Source of the DNA: Exobasidium rhododendri
Taxonomy: Eukaryota; Basidiomycota; Exobasidiomycetes; Exobasidiales; Exobasidiaceae
Reading direction: 5' to 3'
Assembly: GCA_026210745.1 (NCBI GenBank)
Contig: CP110630.1
Location: forward strand, 4,030,001 to 4,094,000
DNA length: 64,000 bases
Shown piece by piece: positions 21,580 through 33,500 of the stretch (positions are counted from its first letter, which is position 1; each line of letters begins with the position of its first letter). A program made the translations under genes and the position numbers. The notes beneath the pieces are model-generated. The model worked only from the letters and a program-made list of their open reading frames with translations, searched no databases and was not told the DNA's origin.

Positions 21580-24500
21580 ATGCAGACCAGAGAAATACTG
21601 TTCACCTTCCTGGTACCCTTCCTCTGCCTTTTGCGAGCTGCTCAATGTGACAGACTCCAGATCAGTATGCAAGGTCATGACGGAGTTCCTGCTTGGATCG
21701 AGGCTAGGAATGTCACGGAGCCTGTCATCAACGATGACAAGTTGTTCGCATTGACAGTCGCTCCACCCGGATACCACAACGAGCACGAGATAGCAACTCA
21801 CTTCGAATCGAAATTGCAAGCATGCGCGAGTCAGGCGCCTCCCGATCACGGTCTTCTGATCTACATTTCAGACCGTATGAATGGACTTGACCACATCGCA
21901 AAGGACAACGAGGAGCTTCCACCGGTCAAGCGACAAGCAGTAAAGAAGTTCTTCAACGGGTGGAATCAGTTGCCCTTCAATCAGAGGTTGCAAGTACTGA
22001 CTACTACTGTTGGAGCTCTGACTGTCCCGTTGTATCTGATCAGCGCAGTAAGTAAAATAGCTCGAGTATAGTAGAGTAGCGGTAGAATGCACCTTCATGA
22101 CTTCGTTCCAACTGACGCTCTGTACTTCCATCCCTCTTTCCTCGTTTTCACTACTAGGGGATTAGCTTCAACGAGTGGCAAATCACAAAGACGAAGGACG
22201 AAGCTATCAAGAGAGCCAAGTTGGCCAAGGAGCAGAACGAGAAGAAGCTGGCCAAGGCACAAGAAAGCAAGTCAGGGGCCAAGGAGCATGACGACAAGAA
22301 GGTGGCGAGCGAAAGGGACGATAAGAAGAAGCGACACACGCGAGGCTTCCCTTTGCTGCCCCCGCCGCCGCCTTTCATTGCTGCATTTCGCAAGCGTTCT
22401 TTGGGAGACAATGCCAAAAAGGTTGTAGCGATGTTCCGTAGAGGCAGCACGATCGCCCAACACGAAGTAAAGGCCCCAAAGAAAGAAAATGTGACCCTCA
22501 GTCGAGCAATGGCCCTCGTCGGAGCGTCGACGACTCTTCTCTACCTGCCTTCTGGCTACTTGGGTCTGCGAAGAGCAATGGCAGTCCGAGATGGTGATAC
22601 ATCGGCGTACAAGCGGTCTCTTGTGGATGATGGCGATAGCATGGAAGGATTCACCTTCACTTGCGTTCCTGTTCCCGTCCAGAAGAAAGGTGAAGAACGG
22701 TACGAGGTTCAAAGTGACGCACTCAACAATCTGCCCGAACAGGACTTTGCTGCCTCACAAGCATTTGATCTGGCAGGGTCAATTGCCACCAGTAGCCGAG
22801 TTCTCACGAAGCGATCCATCATTCCTCCCTCCCCTGATCACGAAGATGTCACCGGGGTAGCATTTATTCGTCGTGACGAGCCGCCTGCAGGTAATGGTGG
22901 TGGCGGCGGCGGCGGTAATGGTGGTGGTGGCAATGGTGGCAAAGGATACAACCGTGGTAATGGCGCAAATGGTGGCAGGAATCATCGCATACCTCGAGGG
23001 GAAAACGAGAGTAAGCGAGAGTACAATCGGAGGGTGAGGGCGGGGTACCAAGATGCTTACAAGGAGGCGCATGAACCTGTCATTTTCCACTCCATCGACC
23101 ATCAATACCACCTCGATCCAAAGGCACCCAGAATACCAGATGGACCACCAGGTGGCCCACTCGACCTTATGGGCAAGAGCGGTAAGAAGGCTCAAAAGGG
23201 TCAGATGAAGAAGATGGCGCTCGTTGCAGGAGGCATGGCAATCGCCTCCGGTCTGTTCCACCACTTTATGACGGCAGGATCGTCACCTGCGCCTAATCAA
23301 CAAGCTGCTGCTCAGCAACAACAGATGATGCAACAACAACAACGTGCACAAGAAGAAGCTGCTTACATGGATGCGCAACGGCGACAGGATGAGATGGACG
23401 ACGAAGATCGTCGGAGACAGCAACAGCTGCAGCTACAGCAATTACAACAGCTACAACTTCAGAGACAACTCCAAGCTGCTGCCGCTCAGCAACAGCAACA
23501 GCATCATCAGGCACAGCAATACGCTCAGCAGTACGGAGCAGGACTGTCAGCAGCAGCTCCAGCGGCAAAGAAGCGTCACTTTGTGGAGCTAGAGGGGGCA
23601 CTCGTCAAGCGTCAAGAGCTATTCTCACCAGACTCACCGACCGAGGACCACGAGCAGGCATTGTACAAACGTCACTCTACACCAAAGAAAATCATCGAGA
23701 TCAAACACACCGTGAACCACTACAACGTCAATCCGGAAAGCCTTCATCACTACGGCATCCCCGAAGGGACTCCCGTGCGCAACGAGCATTTCGTCAGCAG
23801 CAACGGAAAGTATAAGGGAAACGGCGAGCCAGGCAGTGGAGACCCTTCCCTTCCTTCTGATCCACAGGTAGGACAGCGTCTCAACGAAGCTGGTGATGGT
23901 AGCATTTCCTCCTCCTCTTCTCCTCCTCCTTCCTCTTCGTCGTCTTCGTCCGGTAAGATGAGCAAGACAAAGCTTGGACTGGCAATCGTCGGAGGAGCAG
24001 GCTTCGGTCTGTATGCTAGTGGATTGTACAATCAACACACTCAACCTGCCTCAGCTGCTCCAGGTCCTCCAGCGATGATGGGAGGGTACGGCGACGATCA
24101 GTATGGAGATGGTGGCTACATGAAGAAGCGCGACTTGCCGAGCGTCGGAGGCGGCATTCTGACTCGGGCCAAGCGTGAGGCTGCCTATGATGATGACGCT
24201 GCGGTGGCTCCATCGGCTGATAGTCCAAAGTACGGAGATTATCTTGCTGCGCTGCGAGAGAGGCTCGACACAGGCTTGGACGAAGGAGAGGAGAGCAAAG
24301 AAGGCGAGAGAGGAGGTCCCGTCGCTACTGGTCATGACACAAAGGTGAAGGCGAGGCTACAAAAGAGGGGCCAATTAGAGTACTCTGACGATCACAACAG
24401 CACGCAGTTCCTGGCAAAATATGCCGACAGAGGAGGAGTGAACGACGAAGAGTCTTACATGGCAGACGAAGATGCGTCTGACGGGAAGGAGAAGGCACGC

Positions 24501-25235
24501 CCCGCTCGTCGATCAATTGTCACGTTCAATCAAGACAAAGAAGGCAACCATCTTCACATCGATAGCACGCTCCTTTTGAAGAAGGACCAGCTAAGTAAAG
24601 AAGCAGAGGCAGAAGCGTTGCAGTCGGATAAGGGCAAAAAGGAAGCAGCAGAAGAGAAGGAGACATTGCCGCAGCGTCGTGAAGACACAAGCGTTACCTA
24701 CACTCACGATCACGATGGCGTCAAATTTAATGCAACGACTGCTCACGGCAGCTCTTCTACTGCCGGCGAGGAAGGAGAGGGTGACGATGATGATGAAGAT
24801 GACGAAAGTGTGGTCTTCTTCCGACGAGAAGAGCATGCGAATGAAATACAGTACGACAAGAGCGGCGATGCAGTCAATTTCAACGCGCATTACAATCTCG
24901 AGCCCGCCGATGCAAAGGCAGGCTCTGCAACGGGTGAGCGTCTAGAGGGGACCGCAAGCGGGGTAGAGGATCACGCTGATGGAGAGGTCGCATCAGTGGA
25001 ACGTAGAAGCGAAACGAAGAACACACTCAACTACAGTGAAGACAAGGAGGGAAATCTTAATCTTCAAGCAGAATCGTCTATTCACAACCCATCTCCGGCT
25101 GCGATGAAGGTGACGATGGATGCTCAAGTTTCCCCAAACGGCACGTCCTCTTTTTCATTCACACCGACGGCCCTTTCGGCGTCTGAAACAGACCTTAGCT
25201 TGTCAAGAAGGAAGCTCTTTGCACCTGATCGATGA
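21580..25235 (+). CDS. Large secreted/membrane repeat protein with dibasic processing sites
   Basis: Two exons (21580-22047 and 22158-25235, phase 0) give 1181 residues. No known family is recognised. Seen in order: a signal peptide (residues 1-22); a cysteine-poor luminal domain; a hydrophobic segment near 142-163; a Lys-rich stretch; glycine-zipper-like hydrophobic segments near 270, 505 and 760; a Gly/Asn tract near 400-430; a Gln-rich tract near 536-616; and, from residue 890 on, five degenerate units. Each unit is preceded by KR or RR and has the pattern hydrophobic-x-[YF]-x-x-D-x-x-G. Dibasic sites such as LVKR, LYKR, QKR, ARR, QRR and FRR recur throughout. The product may be a Kex2-processed precursor or a cell-surface scaffold. 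Function is unknown. Confidence 0.72.
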
Positions 25236-25441
25236 TCGTCCATCTTCCTTTACCCTTCTCACCTGCCCTTCCCCCCCCCCCCGCTTCTCTTCTCTCTCTT
25301 TGTTCTACGTTTCTGCCTCGTGTGTATGCCATACTCTTTTCTTTACATCGTTCTCGTTGTCGTAGTCAGGCTCGCGAGACTTCTATGCAGTGGCAGCAAG
25401 CGAGAGAAGTATAGTATACATTGGAGGTTTTACACACAAAG
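25236..25441. other. Convergent 3' spacer with poly-C run
   Basis: A gap of about 200 bp between two convergent stops. It contains a run of 12 cytosines at 25271-25282 and a pyrimidine-rich stretch, probably the 3' ends of both transcripts. Confidence 0.5.
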
Positions 25442-28090
25442 TCAAATCCTTCCGAGTTCGCCCAAGATCTCCTTCTGCCTCTGCCCGTCGACCTGCACGA
25501 ATCCCTTGAAATCCAATTCGAAGGTTCCGTTTCCTTTTGTGAGCGCTCGGAGCTTGGAAGAGTAGTTGACCAATTTCACTAAGGGGACAGTTGCAAGGAT
25601 GGTGCAAGCGACGTTGCCTCTAATCCTGTCATCGCCCAAAGCCAAAGAAGTCTCTTCCTCTGGTGGCAGGTAGACTTGCGCTGGGTTAAAGGGACTCTCG
25701 CGGGTGTGATCCGCTTGATGATCTACCTTCTCCACCAGACCGTCCTGCTCACTCGTCAGCTCGCCAACGACTTTGCCCAGGTACTGCTCGTCACACACAA
25801 TCTTCACATTCATAATCGGCTCCATCAGCGTAGCACCTCTTGCCTTTATTGCTCTGCTGAGCGCTTGCGAGGCAACTATCGTCAGCGCTTTTTGGGTAGT
25901 GACTTGTGGTCCAAACATCTCGATGTTGCGGAGCGTGATATGCAGCCGACTGATAGCATTCCAGCTTAGCGGACCCCTCGAACACGAAGCCATCAAGCCT
26001 ATCTGCAAAGCCTTCTTAGCCTGGTTCACTTCGGAGGTCGCCGCGCTTGTCTTGTTTGTAGGATCCATCTCGATGTGAATGATGTTCCCGCCCAAGCTTT
26101 CGTCGCCTTGCTCCTCCTCCAGCAGCTTTCTGATCCCAATCTCACACTTTGCCCTGAGTTGTTTGCCCATGATTTCTCGGTCGAGCTCCTCCACTAGCCA
26201 ACTCTCCTCTGTCGCAGGCATGCTTGCACTGTCCATCAGGGTCTCTCGATAGCTGACTCGAACACTTCCCATTACTGCACGAGCATTGAATTCATTCAAC
26301 AGTCGATCCTTTGCAATCTCTAAATGCAATTCTCCCATTCCACTCAGCACAATTTGTCCAGTGCCCGCTGATCCAAGCCCTCCTCCCCCTTCGACGCTGT
26401 CGCCATAGTCAATGCGCAAGCTAGGGTCTGTTCGGATTAGTAGATCCAAAGCTTCCTTTACCTGAGCCTCGTCGGACTTCCCCATCGGTTCCAAGGAAAC
26501 GCTGAAGACTGGTGGCGGTACGTTGATCTTTCTCAACTCAAGTGATTGCGCTTCTTTCGCCCATGGGACGATGTCCTTCTTGTAGTTCCCTTGAGCAGCT
26601 CCTGTTCTGCCATCTACCATAGTGTCTCCCGTTCTTGTGTCCTTCAGACCGATGAGTACGCCGATCTGACCAGCTTTCAAGGTTTCCGTCTCGACGTACC
26701 GATCCGCATATGCAAAGAGAATCTTGGAGAGACGTTCCTTCGATTGCGTTGCTGTATTGAAGAGCGTGGTTGCACGAGTCAAGGTGCCGGAATAGATTCG
26801 TACGAAAGTCATCGGACCCCTCCTTTTGTCCCAGACTACCTTGAAGGCCAATAGAGAAAGCGTAGAGTCTCGTAGTGAGATGCTGACCTGACCTGACTTC
26901 TTCAAAGCCTCGTCGTTACTCTCCACTAGACCCCAGACACAGCCACCTTGCATTTTACGAGCCTCTGCTGCATCCATATCACCAGCCTCTTCGGGTGCAG
27001 GTAGGTACCAATTCACAGCATCTAAAACAGATTGAATGCCCACTCCCTTGTGTGCACTTCCACACAGTACCGGTAGCACCTCTCCTCTCAGCGTGAGCCT
27101 TCGGATGGCACTCCTCAGTTGGGCAGATGTGACGAGATCATTGGCAGTCTCCCCATTGACTGCCTCATCACCTAGAAGAAGAAGACTCTCCAGCAACTCT
27201 TCATCTAAACTAGCAACACTTTCTACCAGTGCTCCTCTCGCATTCACAGCTTCACGAAGGAGATTGTCGCTGATCTGGCCTCGTCTGTTCGCTTCTTCAA
27301 TCGTCGAGATCTCTACATTCTCGCCTGCCCTGCCTCCATAGAATTGTGCTTTGATGGGTAGAGAAGTAAGGTCAATCACTCCTATCAGGGTAGCCTCTTG
27401 GTTGGAGGCAGGGTTGTAGGAAAAGATGGGAAGCTGAAGAATAGTCGGCCGAACGTGCAGACCGGAGGTGATAATGGAGGTGACACTTTTTGTAAGAGAT
27501 GCACCCACCCGATCTAGCTTGTTGACGAAGACGATGTGAGATCGGACATTGTATCTCTGAGCTATTCTCCAAACGCCTTCCGTCTGAGCTTCCACTCCCT
27601 CGACACCATCAATGAGAACAACACAACCGTCAGCCACCCTTAAGCTCCTCTCCACCTCGATTGTGAAGTCGATATGACCCGGTGTGTCTATCAATGATAT
27701 TTTGGAGGGACTTATACCTTCCAGAGCTTCTTCAGGTTTCCATGTAAATGGCCCCACAGCGGCAGATTGGATCGTGATCCCTCGCTGTCGTTCTGCTTCT
27801 AGAAAGTCGGTGACTGTGCTTCCGCTGTCCACATCTCCTGGAAGTGGGGAGCCTTTGGAGATTTGCCCATCGGAAGGTGGAGAGAGCGCTTTTGCAAGGT
27901 AGAGTACTCGTTCCGTCAGTGTCGTTTTGCCGGCATCGATGTGGCCCCAGAATGAGACATTACGCAAGGAGGAAGATTCTCGTAGCTTGATAGAGGTGCT
28001 GAAACGGCAGCAGTGATTTTCGTTGGTGATCAGTCCAGTATACGGATGCAAGAGTGATGAGCTACGTCTGGCGAGTCTTGTTGCTAGCAT
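25442..28090 (-). CDS. MEF2: Mitochondrial elongation factor G2 (ribosome-recycling GTPase)
   Basis: A single exon of 882 residues. The start at 28090 opens an Arg/Ser-rich presequence (MLATRLARRSSSLL). The G-domain has NVSFWGHIDAGKTTLTERVL (G1, near residue 47), ERQRGITIQSAAV (G2), IDTPGHIDFTIEVERSLR (G3) and FVNKLDRVG (G4). The EF-G domains II-V follow (for example LSGMGELHLEIAKDRL). GDVDSGSTVTDFLEAERQRGITIQ fits the MEF2/GFM2 branch rather than MEF1. Role by family: splitting post-termination mitoribosomes together with the recycling factor, in the mitochondrial matrix. The in-frame extension up to 28324 would mask the presequence and is rejected. Confidence 0.92.
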   Translation of the reverse strand: MLATRLARRSSSLLHPYTGLITNENHCCRFSTSIKLRESSSLRNVSFWGHIDAGKTTLTERVLYLAKALSPPSDGQISKGSPLPGDVDSGSTVTDFLEAERQRGITIQSAAVGPFTWKPEEALEGISPSKISLIDTPGHIDFTIEVERSLRVADGCVVLIDGVEGVEAQTEGVWRIAQRYNVRSHIVFVNKLDRVGASLTKSVTSIITSGLHVRPTILQLPIFSYNPASNQEATLIGVIDLTSLPIKAQFYGGRAGENVEISTIEEANRRGQISDNLLREAVNARGALVESVASLDEELLESLLLLGDEAVNGETANDLVTSAQLRSAIRRLTLRGEVLPVLCGSAHKGVGIQSVLDAVNWYLPAPEEAGDMDAAEARKMQGGCVWGLVESNDEALKKSGQVSISLRDSTLSLLAFKVVWDKRRGPMTFVRIYSGTLTRATTLFNTATQSKERLSKILFAYADRYVETETLKAGQIGVLIGLKDTRTGDTMVDGRTGAAQGNYKKDIVPWAKEAQSLELRKINVPPPVFSVSLEPMGKSDEAQVKEALDLLIRTDPSLRIDYGDSVEGGGGLGSAGTGQIVLSGMGELHLEIAKDRLLNEFNARAVMGSVRVSYRETLMDSASMPATEESWLVEELDREIMGKQLRAKCEIGIRKLLEEEQGDESLGGNIIHIEMDPTNKTSAATSEVNQAKKALQIGLMASCSRGPLSWNAISRLHITLRNIEMFGPQVTTQKALTIVASQALSRAIKARGATLMEPIMNVKIVCDEQYLGKVVGELTSEQDGLVEKVDHQADHTRESPFNPAQVYLPPEEETSLALGDDRIRGNVACTILATVPLVKLVNYSSKLRALTKGNGTFELDFKGFVQVDGQRQKEILGELGRI

Positions 28091-28389
28091 TCCCTTTGGC
28101 CAAGAAAGTTCCCTCCCCCCGTGGTCCTTCTCTGTGGAAGATGATTGGGTTGGCGAGAGGTGAGTTGCTTTTTCCTCGATTTCTCCCAACCACAAGTGAA
28201 GGAAGAAGCTCTCAACGCGCTTCTTAATGGTTTTTTTTTGAGAGACGCTGCACCGTGCGAAGACTATTTTGAAACTCACCGGCCTGGACAGACTTTCAAC
28301 ACCAACGTCGCCCCTTCCCTTCACATTCTCATGATTGCTGACTGTCTCGCAAGTGAGCCAGCACCATCGCTTGCCGATTGATCATCTCG
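28091..28389. promoter_or_regulatory. Divergent promoter, MEF2 / coiled-coil gene
   Basis: A 299 bp gap between opposing ATGs, shared by both genes. A TATC/poly-T run occurs at 28231-28239. No specific operator was recognised. Confidence 0.4.
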
Positions 28390-29578
28390 ATGGAACACAA
28401 CGTACCTGCATGCCGACCGTATCCAAACAATCGACAGAGTTTGCAGGGGCTACAGTTGCAACCAGCGCATCCAAGTCAATCACCTTCACAGCATGAGTAC
28501 AATGCTTACTACAGTAGGGTAGAGGGTGGTGTCAGACAGGAACACAATTATTATGAGCAAGCATCACAATATCCATCCGATCAGTATCGATACCAGCATA
28601 CGTCTCAGTATTATTCGAACACACAGCATGCAACGCCTCATCTGCCCCACCCTTCTACCAGTCGAGAAGGAGGGACTATGAAGAGTCCTCGACAACAATT
28701 TAGTGATAGTCTGAGAAGGGGTGTCCAGACGTTTGATTACAATCCAGCGTCAGGAAGCGAAAAGGTCGCAGATAAAAGAGGAGCGAATGCACCCATCATT
28801 GCAGCAAGCTCTCCCTCTTTGCGATCGCTGCCTGCTCGACCTGATCCGACGACTTGGGCCGCTCAAGGTGCACGTCTCGTTCAGCCCCAAGTCTCCAGTC
28901 AAGGCAATGCCAACCGATATTTACCAACCGGATCGTCATTACAGAATCAATCGATGCAGCACATAGAGCAGTTACAAGCGCTTCCAATTCCTCTTGTCTC
29001 ACGATTCCCACCTCTTCCACCCAAGCCTCCTCCAACAAGCGATTCAGACGACCAGGAAGAGCTGCGAAAGAAAATATTTGCTCTCGAAGCCCGAGAAACA
29101 GCCCTAATCCTTCAAATTGAGGCTTTAGGATTTGAGCCAGAAGCAGCTTGGGGAGTCATGAATAGATTGGAAGAAGCTGGCGACCGAACGGATAGAGAAA
29201 AGCCTGCTCCAATCCTAGGAATTCGCTTGCTGCAGAGGCTTGACCTGCTTCAGAAAGAAAATGCTGAACTCGAAGACATCTTCGTAAAGAGAAGGACAGA
29301 GAAGTCGGAATTACAAGGTAGGTGATCGGAGACATCTATTGTATGGAGCTTGGCAAGCCGCTGATCCTTTGTCCGGCTCTTGTCTCCAATCGACTGATCC
29401 AGATGCGCATCGTCTGATAAAAGCTCTTGATAAAGCTCTCACAGAGTCTACAAAGAGGAGCGAACGAGCCGAGGCTGCTCTGGCCGTAGCTTGTGCTCAA
29501 GTATCAACTTCAATCACAACTGATCGCAGCAAAGATGAGAATGGAAATGCTTCCACGTCGTCGTCTTGGAAGCGATGA
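28390..29578 (+). CDS. Coiled-coil protein with Gln/Tyr-rich N-terminus, possibly Mum2/WTAP-like
   Basis: Two exons (28390-29317 and 29403-29578, phase 1) give 367 residues. The first 210 residues are disordered and rich in Gln, Tyr, Ser and Pro. From about residue 220 a helical coiled coil begins (EELRKKIFALEARETAL) and runs through LLQRLDLLQKENAELEDIF. The second exon adds AHRLIKALDKALTESTKRSE. The stretch ending in LLQKENAEL resembles the WTAP/Mum2 coiled coil of the m6A methyltransferase complex, but coiled coils match easily by chance. I assign no function. The splice (CAAG/GTAGGT ... GATCCAG) keeps the heptad register. Confidence 0.6.
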
Positions 29579-30539
29579 ATACCTCGGGAAATTTTGCAGA
29601 GTCGGCAAGCAAAGCTATCACATCTGTTGTGCAATCTAACATCCTTGAATTCTTTTCTATGTCTTAGATTGCCTCGTTGCTGAGAGGCTTGTCGATGTGA
29701 TGTGAGAGCATGCTTGTCGAATATGCGGTGACCATCAGCGTATCTCATCTACACTTCCATGGTGCAACGCTCTTGAGAGCTCCCTGGCCGCTTGCTCCCA
29801 CAGGTGAATGTCGAGATCATCCACATGACTCAAGTGAATAGCTCGGAGTACAAGTGTCTACAGTTCAATGAGCGAATACTCTGGTTAGCATTCTCCTCTC
29901 TTCTTGGGATTCCCAGCGATCATTCGTGCCCTTTCTCACATCGTCCAGCTTCTGAATGCTTCCTATGACTAGTAATTTGCCTTGAGCTGCCAGTGAGCCC
30001 ATTGCCGACGATTCTGCAGCCAATGTGAAATCGACACAAAGGCACGATCCTCCACTGCACAATTTCCCATGTCCTGTGTGTGCGGTGTATGATATCAGAC
30101 TGCAAAGTATTCAAACGGGATCAATGACACAGAGGAAGAGTTACTCTCCTCCTCCTTCTGTGGGTAGAACTGGCAGCATAGCTCACCTTCCTACTGTTCT
30201 GACCTTGAGATCAGCAAAGGCGAGAGTCAGATCGGCGATTGGAACGAGAATGCCAGCATCCGGCCTGGACATCGAGCTGTTGAAAGCGTGCGTGTGTGTG
30301 CGTGTTGTGTGTGCGTGTTGTGTGTGAGGTGAGCTGCAAGAAGATGAGGATGAACACACGTAACTTGAAATCTTGACTTCGCGTCAAAGAGTCTCTACTT
30401 TCTCCAGCGCATATACACACAATTTTGAGGAAGGAATCGTATTGGACATTACTTATATGACATGATGTGATATGATCTACTACTGTACAATGGATAGGGA
30501 AGGGATCTTATCTCCCTTCCGACTGTTTCTTGTTGTTGC
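29579..30539. other. Intergenic region between the coiled-coil gene and RIM15
   Basis: About 960 bp between convergent genes with no supported coding region. It contains a GT-rich simple repeat (30287-30327). The remaining sequence is unremarkable and probably carries 3' UTRs. Confidence 0.5.
30287..30327. repeat. GT/TGTG simple repeat
   Basis: About 40 bp of imperfect (GT)n with interspersed C, in a noncoding gap between convergent genes. Confidence 0.85.
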
Positions 30540-33500
30540 TCATTGGCACCGAGTACTATCGTCGTTGCTTTCTGATTCGTCCCTTCTCTCCTCGGTCTCC
30601 TTCTCTTTGTCTTTGCCCGAATGGACGCTCTCTACACTGGCCACCGTCGCTCGTCTTTGCCCCAGCACCCCTCCGCCGCCACTCGGATTGTTGAGTCGAC
30701 TGTTGACAAGCAAAGCCTTGAATCCAAATCGTGGCAAGATAGTCCGGACGTCCGACTTCTCGATTGGCTTTGCCAGGACGGAGTCAAAAACACTTCCATT
30801 CGCTTCTATCAGGGCGGCATCATCAAAAGAAGCCAGAGCAATGATTGGCGTGTTTGAATTGATGTTTCGAGTTGACTTGATCATTCTTGCAACATCTTGT
30901 CCATTCACGATCGGTAGAGTCACGTCAACGAACATGATGGCAAACTTGTTCTCCGCCATAGCCAGTCGTAGCGCTTCCGCCCCGTTTCGGACACTAGTGA
31001 CAACACAACCAAGCCGGGTCAGGATGTTCTCCAACATCTGAAGACTGATCGGGTTATCTTCCGCGATAAGGCAAGTGATTGCTTCTGGAAATAGTGTGTT
31101 TTCGGTGGTCATCATCGATGTCGAGTCTGTGTTTGGTGGTACTTGACCTTCTTCGTCATCCACGGCAGTCGACTCGGAAGCAGTGAATGCGGTAGTTGGC
31201 AGTGGAGAAGGTTGCTGCAAGGAAGGTGGACTCCATGGTATTGCTGAACTCTCCAGTCGTCCAGTCAAGGAGCTTGTTCGAAGCCTGGAGGGCAGTGAAC
31301 TTCTTCGCGAAGCATTCTCGCTATCATTCAGTAGGGATCGCTTACGTTCCACCATAGAAGGAGGCGTACCACTGCTCGTCAGTCCACTGCTTGAAAGCTC
31401 CGATGGTCTTCTTCGATGCGACTGTTGCTGTTGTTGCTGCGATTGTTGGCTATGTTGAGCGTGTACTTGAGAGTGGTGGTGGTGGTGGTGGTGGTGATGA
31501 TGAACGGTGCCACCGATGAGTAGAGGTAGTCCATTTGGTGACGTCGGAGCTGTACTCCTGCTCGGCGCTGAACTCTGACTGCTAACGCTCGTACTGGGGC
31601 TCGGAGGACCTGGAACACTGCTTGCTGGCATGAAGATGCTCGCATTACGGAAGTGCGGTAGCGGGGGTCCTCCTCCAGGCGTGGTCACCCTACCAGAGAT
31701 ACTGCGATTACGATGATGATGCTGTTGCTGTTGCTGGCTGACCAAGTGCTGCTGCTGCTGCTCCATAATCGCGGTGCTCATGCTGCTCAACTGATCCCCA
31801 CGCATCTTCTTGATCACCTCATCGTTCGCTTGCTTTAAGACGGGCAGGTTCTTGTAGCTAAACGATCCGAATTCATCTGTTCCACTCTGCGATTTCTCGT
31901 GAGTCTTTCTCCGATTCAGCATCGGCCTATTTTTGAACGTGGCAGGCAAGGCGTGAGTCGATCCGATAAACTTCTTCTTCTGTAACGCTTTGGCAAACTC
32001 TCGATGGTAAGGCGGGCCTTTAAGAGCGCTTCCATCCTCTTCCTCCTCCTGTTGACTTTGTTGATTACTGTCTTCTTGGTTGTGGAACTCTTGATAGACT
32101 GCCCCGCGAAGGTCAAAGTAGTCTGTCGATTCCACGTCGGTGATTTGTGGAACGAATGGCCCGTCTACCTTGGTGATGTTGTCCCAATCGATGCTGTGGA
32201 AGAAGGGATGACTTTTGATGACAGCCGCGCCATTCTCGCCTGCTCCCAGTCGGTCTCTGCGATCTGTGCACATGAGCTTTTCCATCAGATCGCGGGCTTG
32301 CTCAGACACTTCGACGTCTTCATCTGCTTCCCAGTCTATCTTTCTTGAGAGGATGTTGTCAAAGACCTTTTCAGGCGTGTCGGCGTGGAAAGGAGGGAAA
32401 CTGTAGAGGAACTCGTAGAGAATGACCCCTAGCGCCCACCAGTCAACAGCTGCATCGTCCATCCCGAGGCCTAGGATACTCTCAGGTGCGAGGTAATCCG
32501 GCGTCCCGACAAACTTCTTCCGCTGAGCGTCGGAACCACCGCTACCACCACTGTGGACGTTGACACTACCAGAAAGGGACTCGGCCAGCATGTGGGATCC
32601 AAAGATATGGCTGGGACTGTCCAACAGAGAGGAAGATGTCGGTACAGGGATCGGTCTCGTCGTTGTTGAGCTGGCATTTCCTTGATTGAATGGGGACTCG
32701 CAAGTACTTGCGTCACTAACATCGGTAGAAGTGCTTGCAATTCTGCCTCTAGAATGACTCGGATCTCCCACGTAGAAATTTTGAGATTGAGCGATGCCAG
32801 CTGATGACAAGGGCCCTGACGTGGGTGTTTCTGGCATTGCCTGTCCTCTCTTGAAGTCCGACGACGCTGTCCTAGTCACCTCTGCAGCAGCAGAAGAAGA
32901 AGAAGCAGAAGAGACATGCCTATTCGTCGGGTCTGTTCTCGCTTGACCATCGCCACGCGAAACAGGTGCACCAACGTTCTTGAGATGAGAAGAAGAGTAA
33001 GAAGTGCTGCTCGTTGCAGTCTGTTGACGATTCTGTCGGCCCAAGAGACCGATCTTACTGAGACCAAAATCAGTCAACTTCAAATGACCTTTAGCATCGA
33101 TTAAGAGGTTGTCTGGCTTCATATCTCGATGGACCACACCCTTTTCGTGCAACATCTCCAAGCCAATGACTACTTCTGCAATGTACTGTTTCGCCCACTC
33201 TTCTGGGAGTCCACCCAACACCTTGCAAAGGCTTGCACAGTCACCGCCCGGTAGATACTCCATCACCAGGTACAAGTACTCTTTCGACTGGAAGGTGAAG
33301 AAGAGCTTCACGACAAAGGGAGATTGAGTTTGCGTCATGAGAATCATCCTTTCTGCTTTGACGTTGGTGACTTGATTTTTTGCGATCATGTCACTCTTCT
33401 TGAGCACTTTGATGGCGTAGTAATCTCCTGTAGTGCGCTTCTTGGCCAAGAACACCGAGCCAAAAGCACCTTTACTGATCGGCTTGATGATTTCAAAGTC

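Noticed and set aside
28091-28324. 78-codon N-terminal extension of MEF2
   Set aside because: It would mask the mitochondrial presequence and overlaps the divergent promoter.
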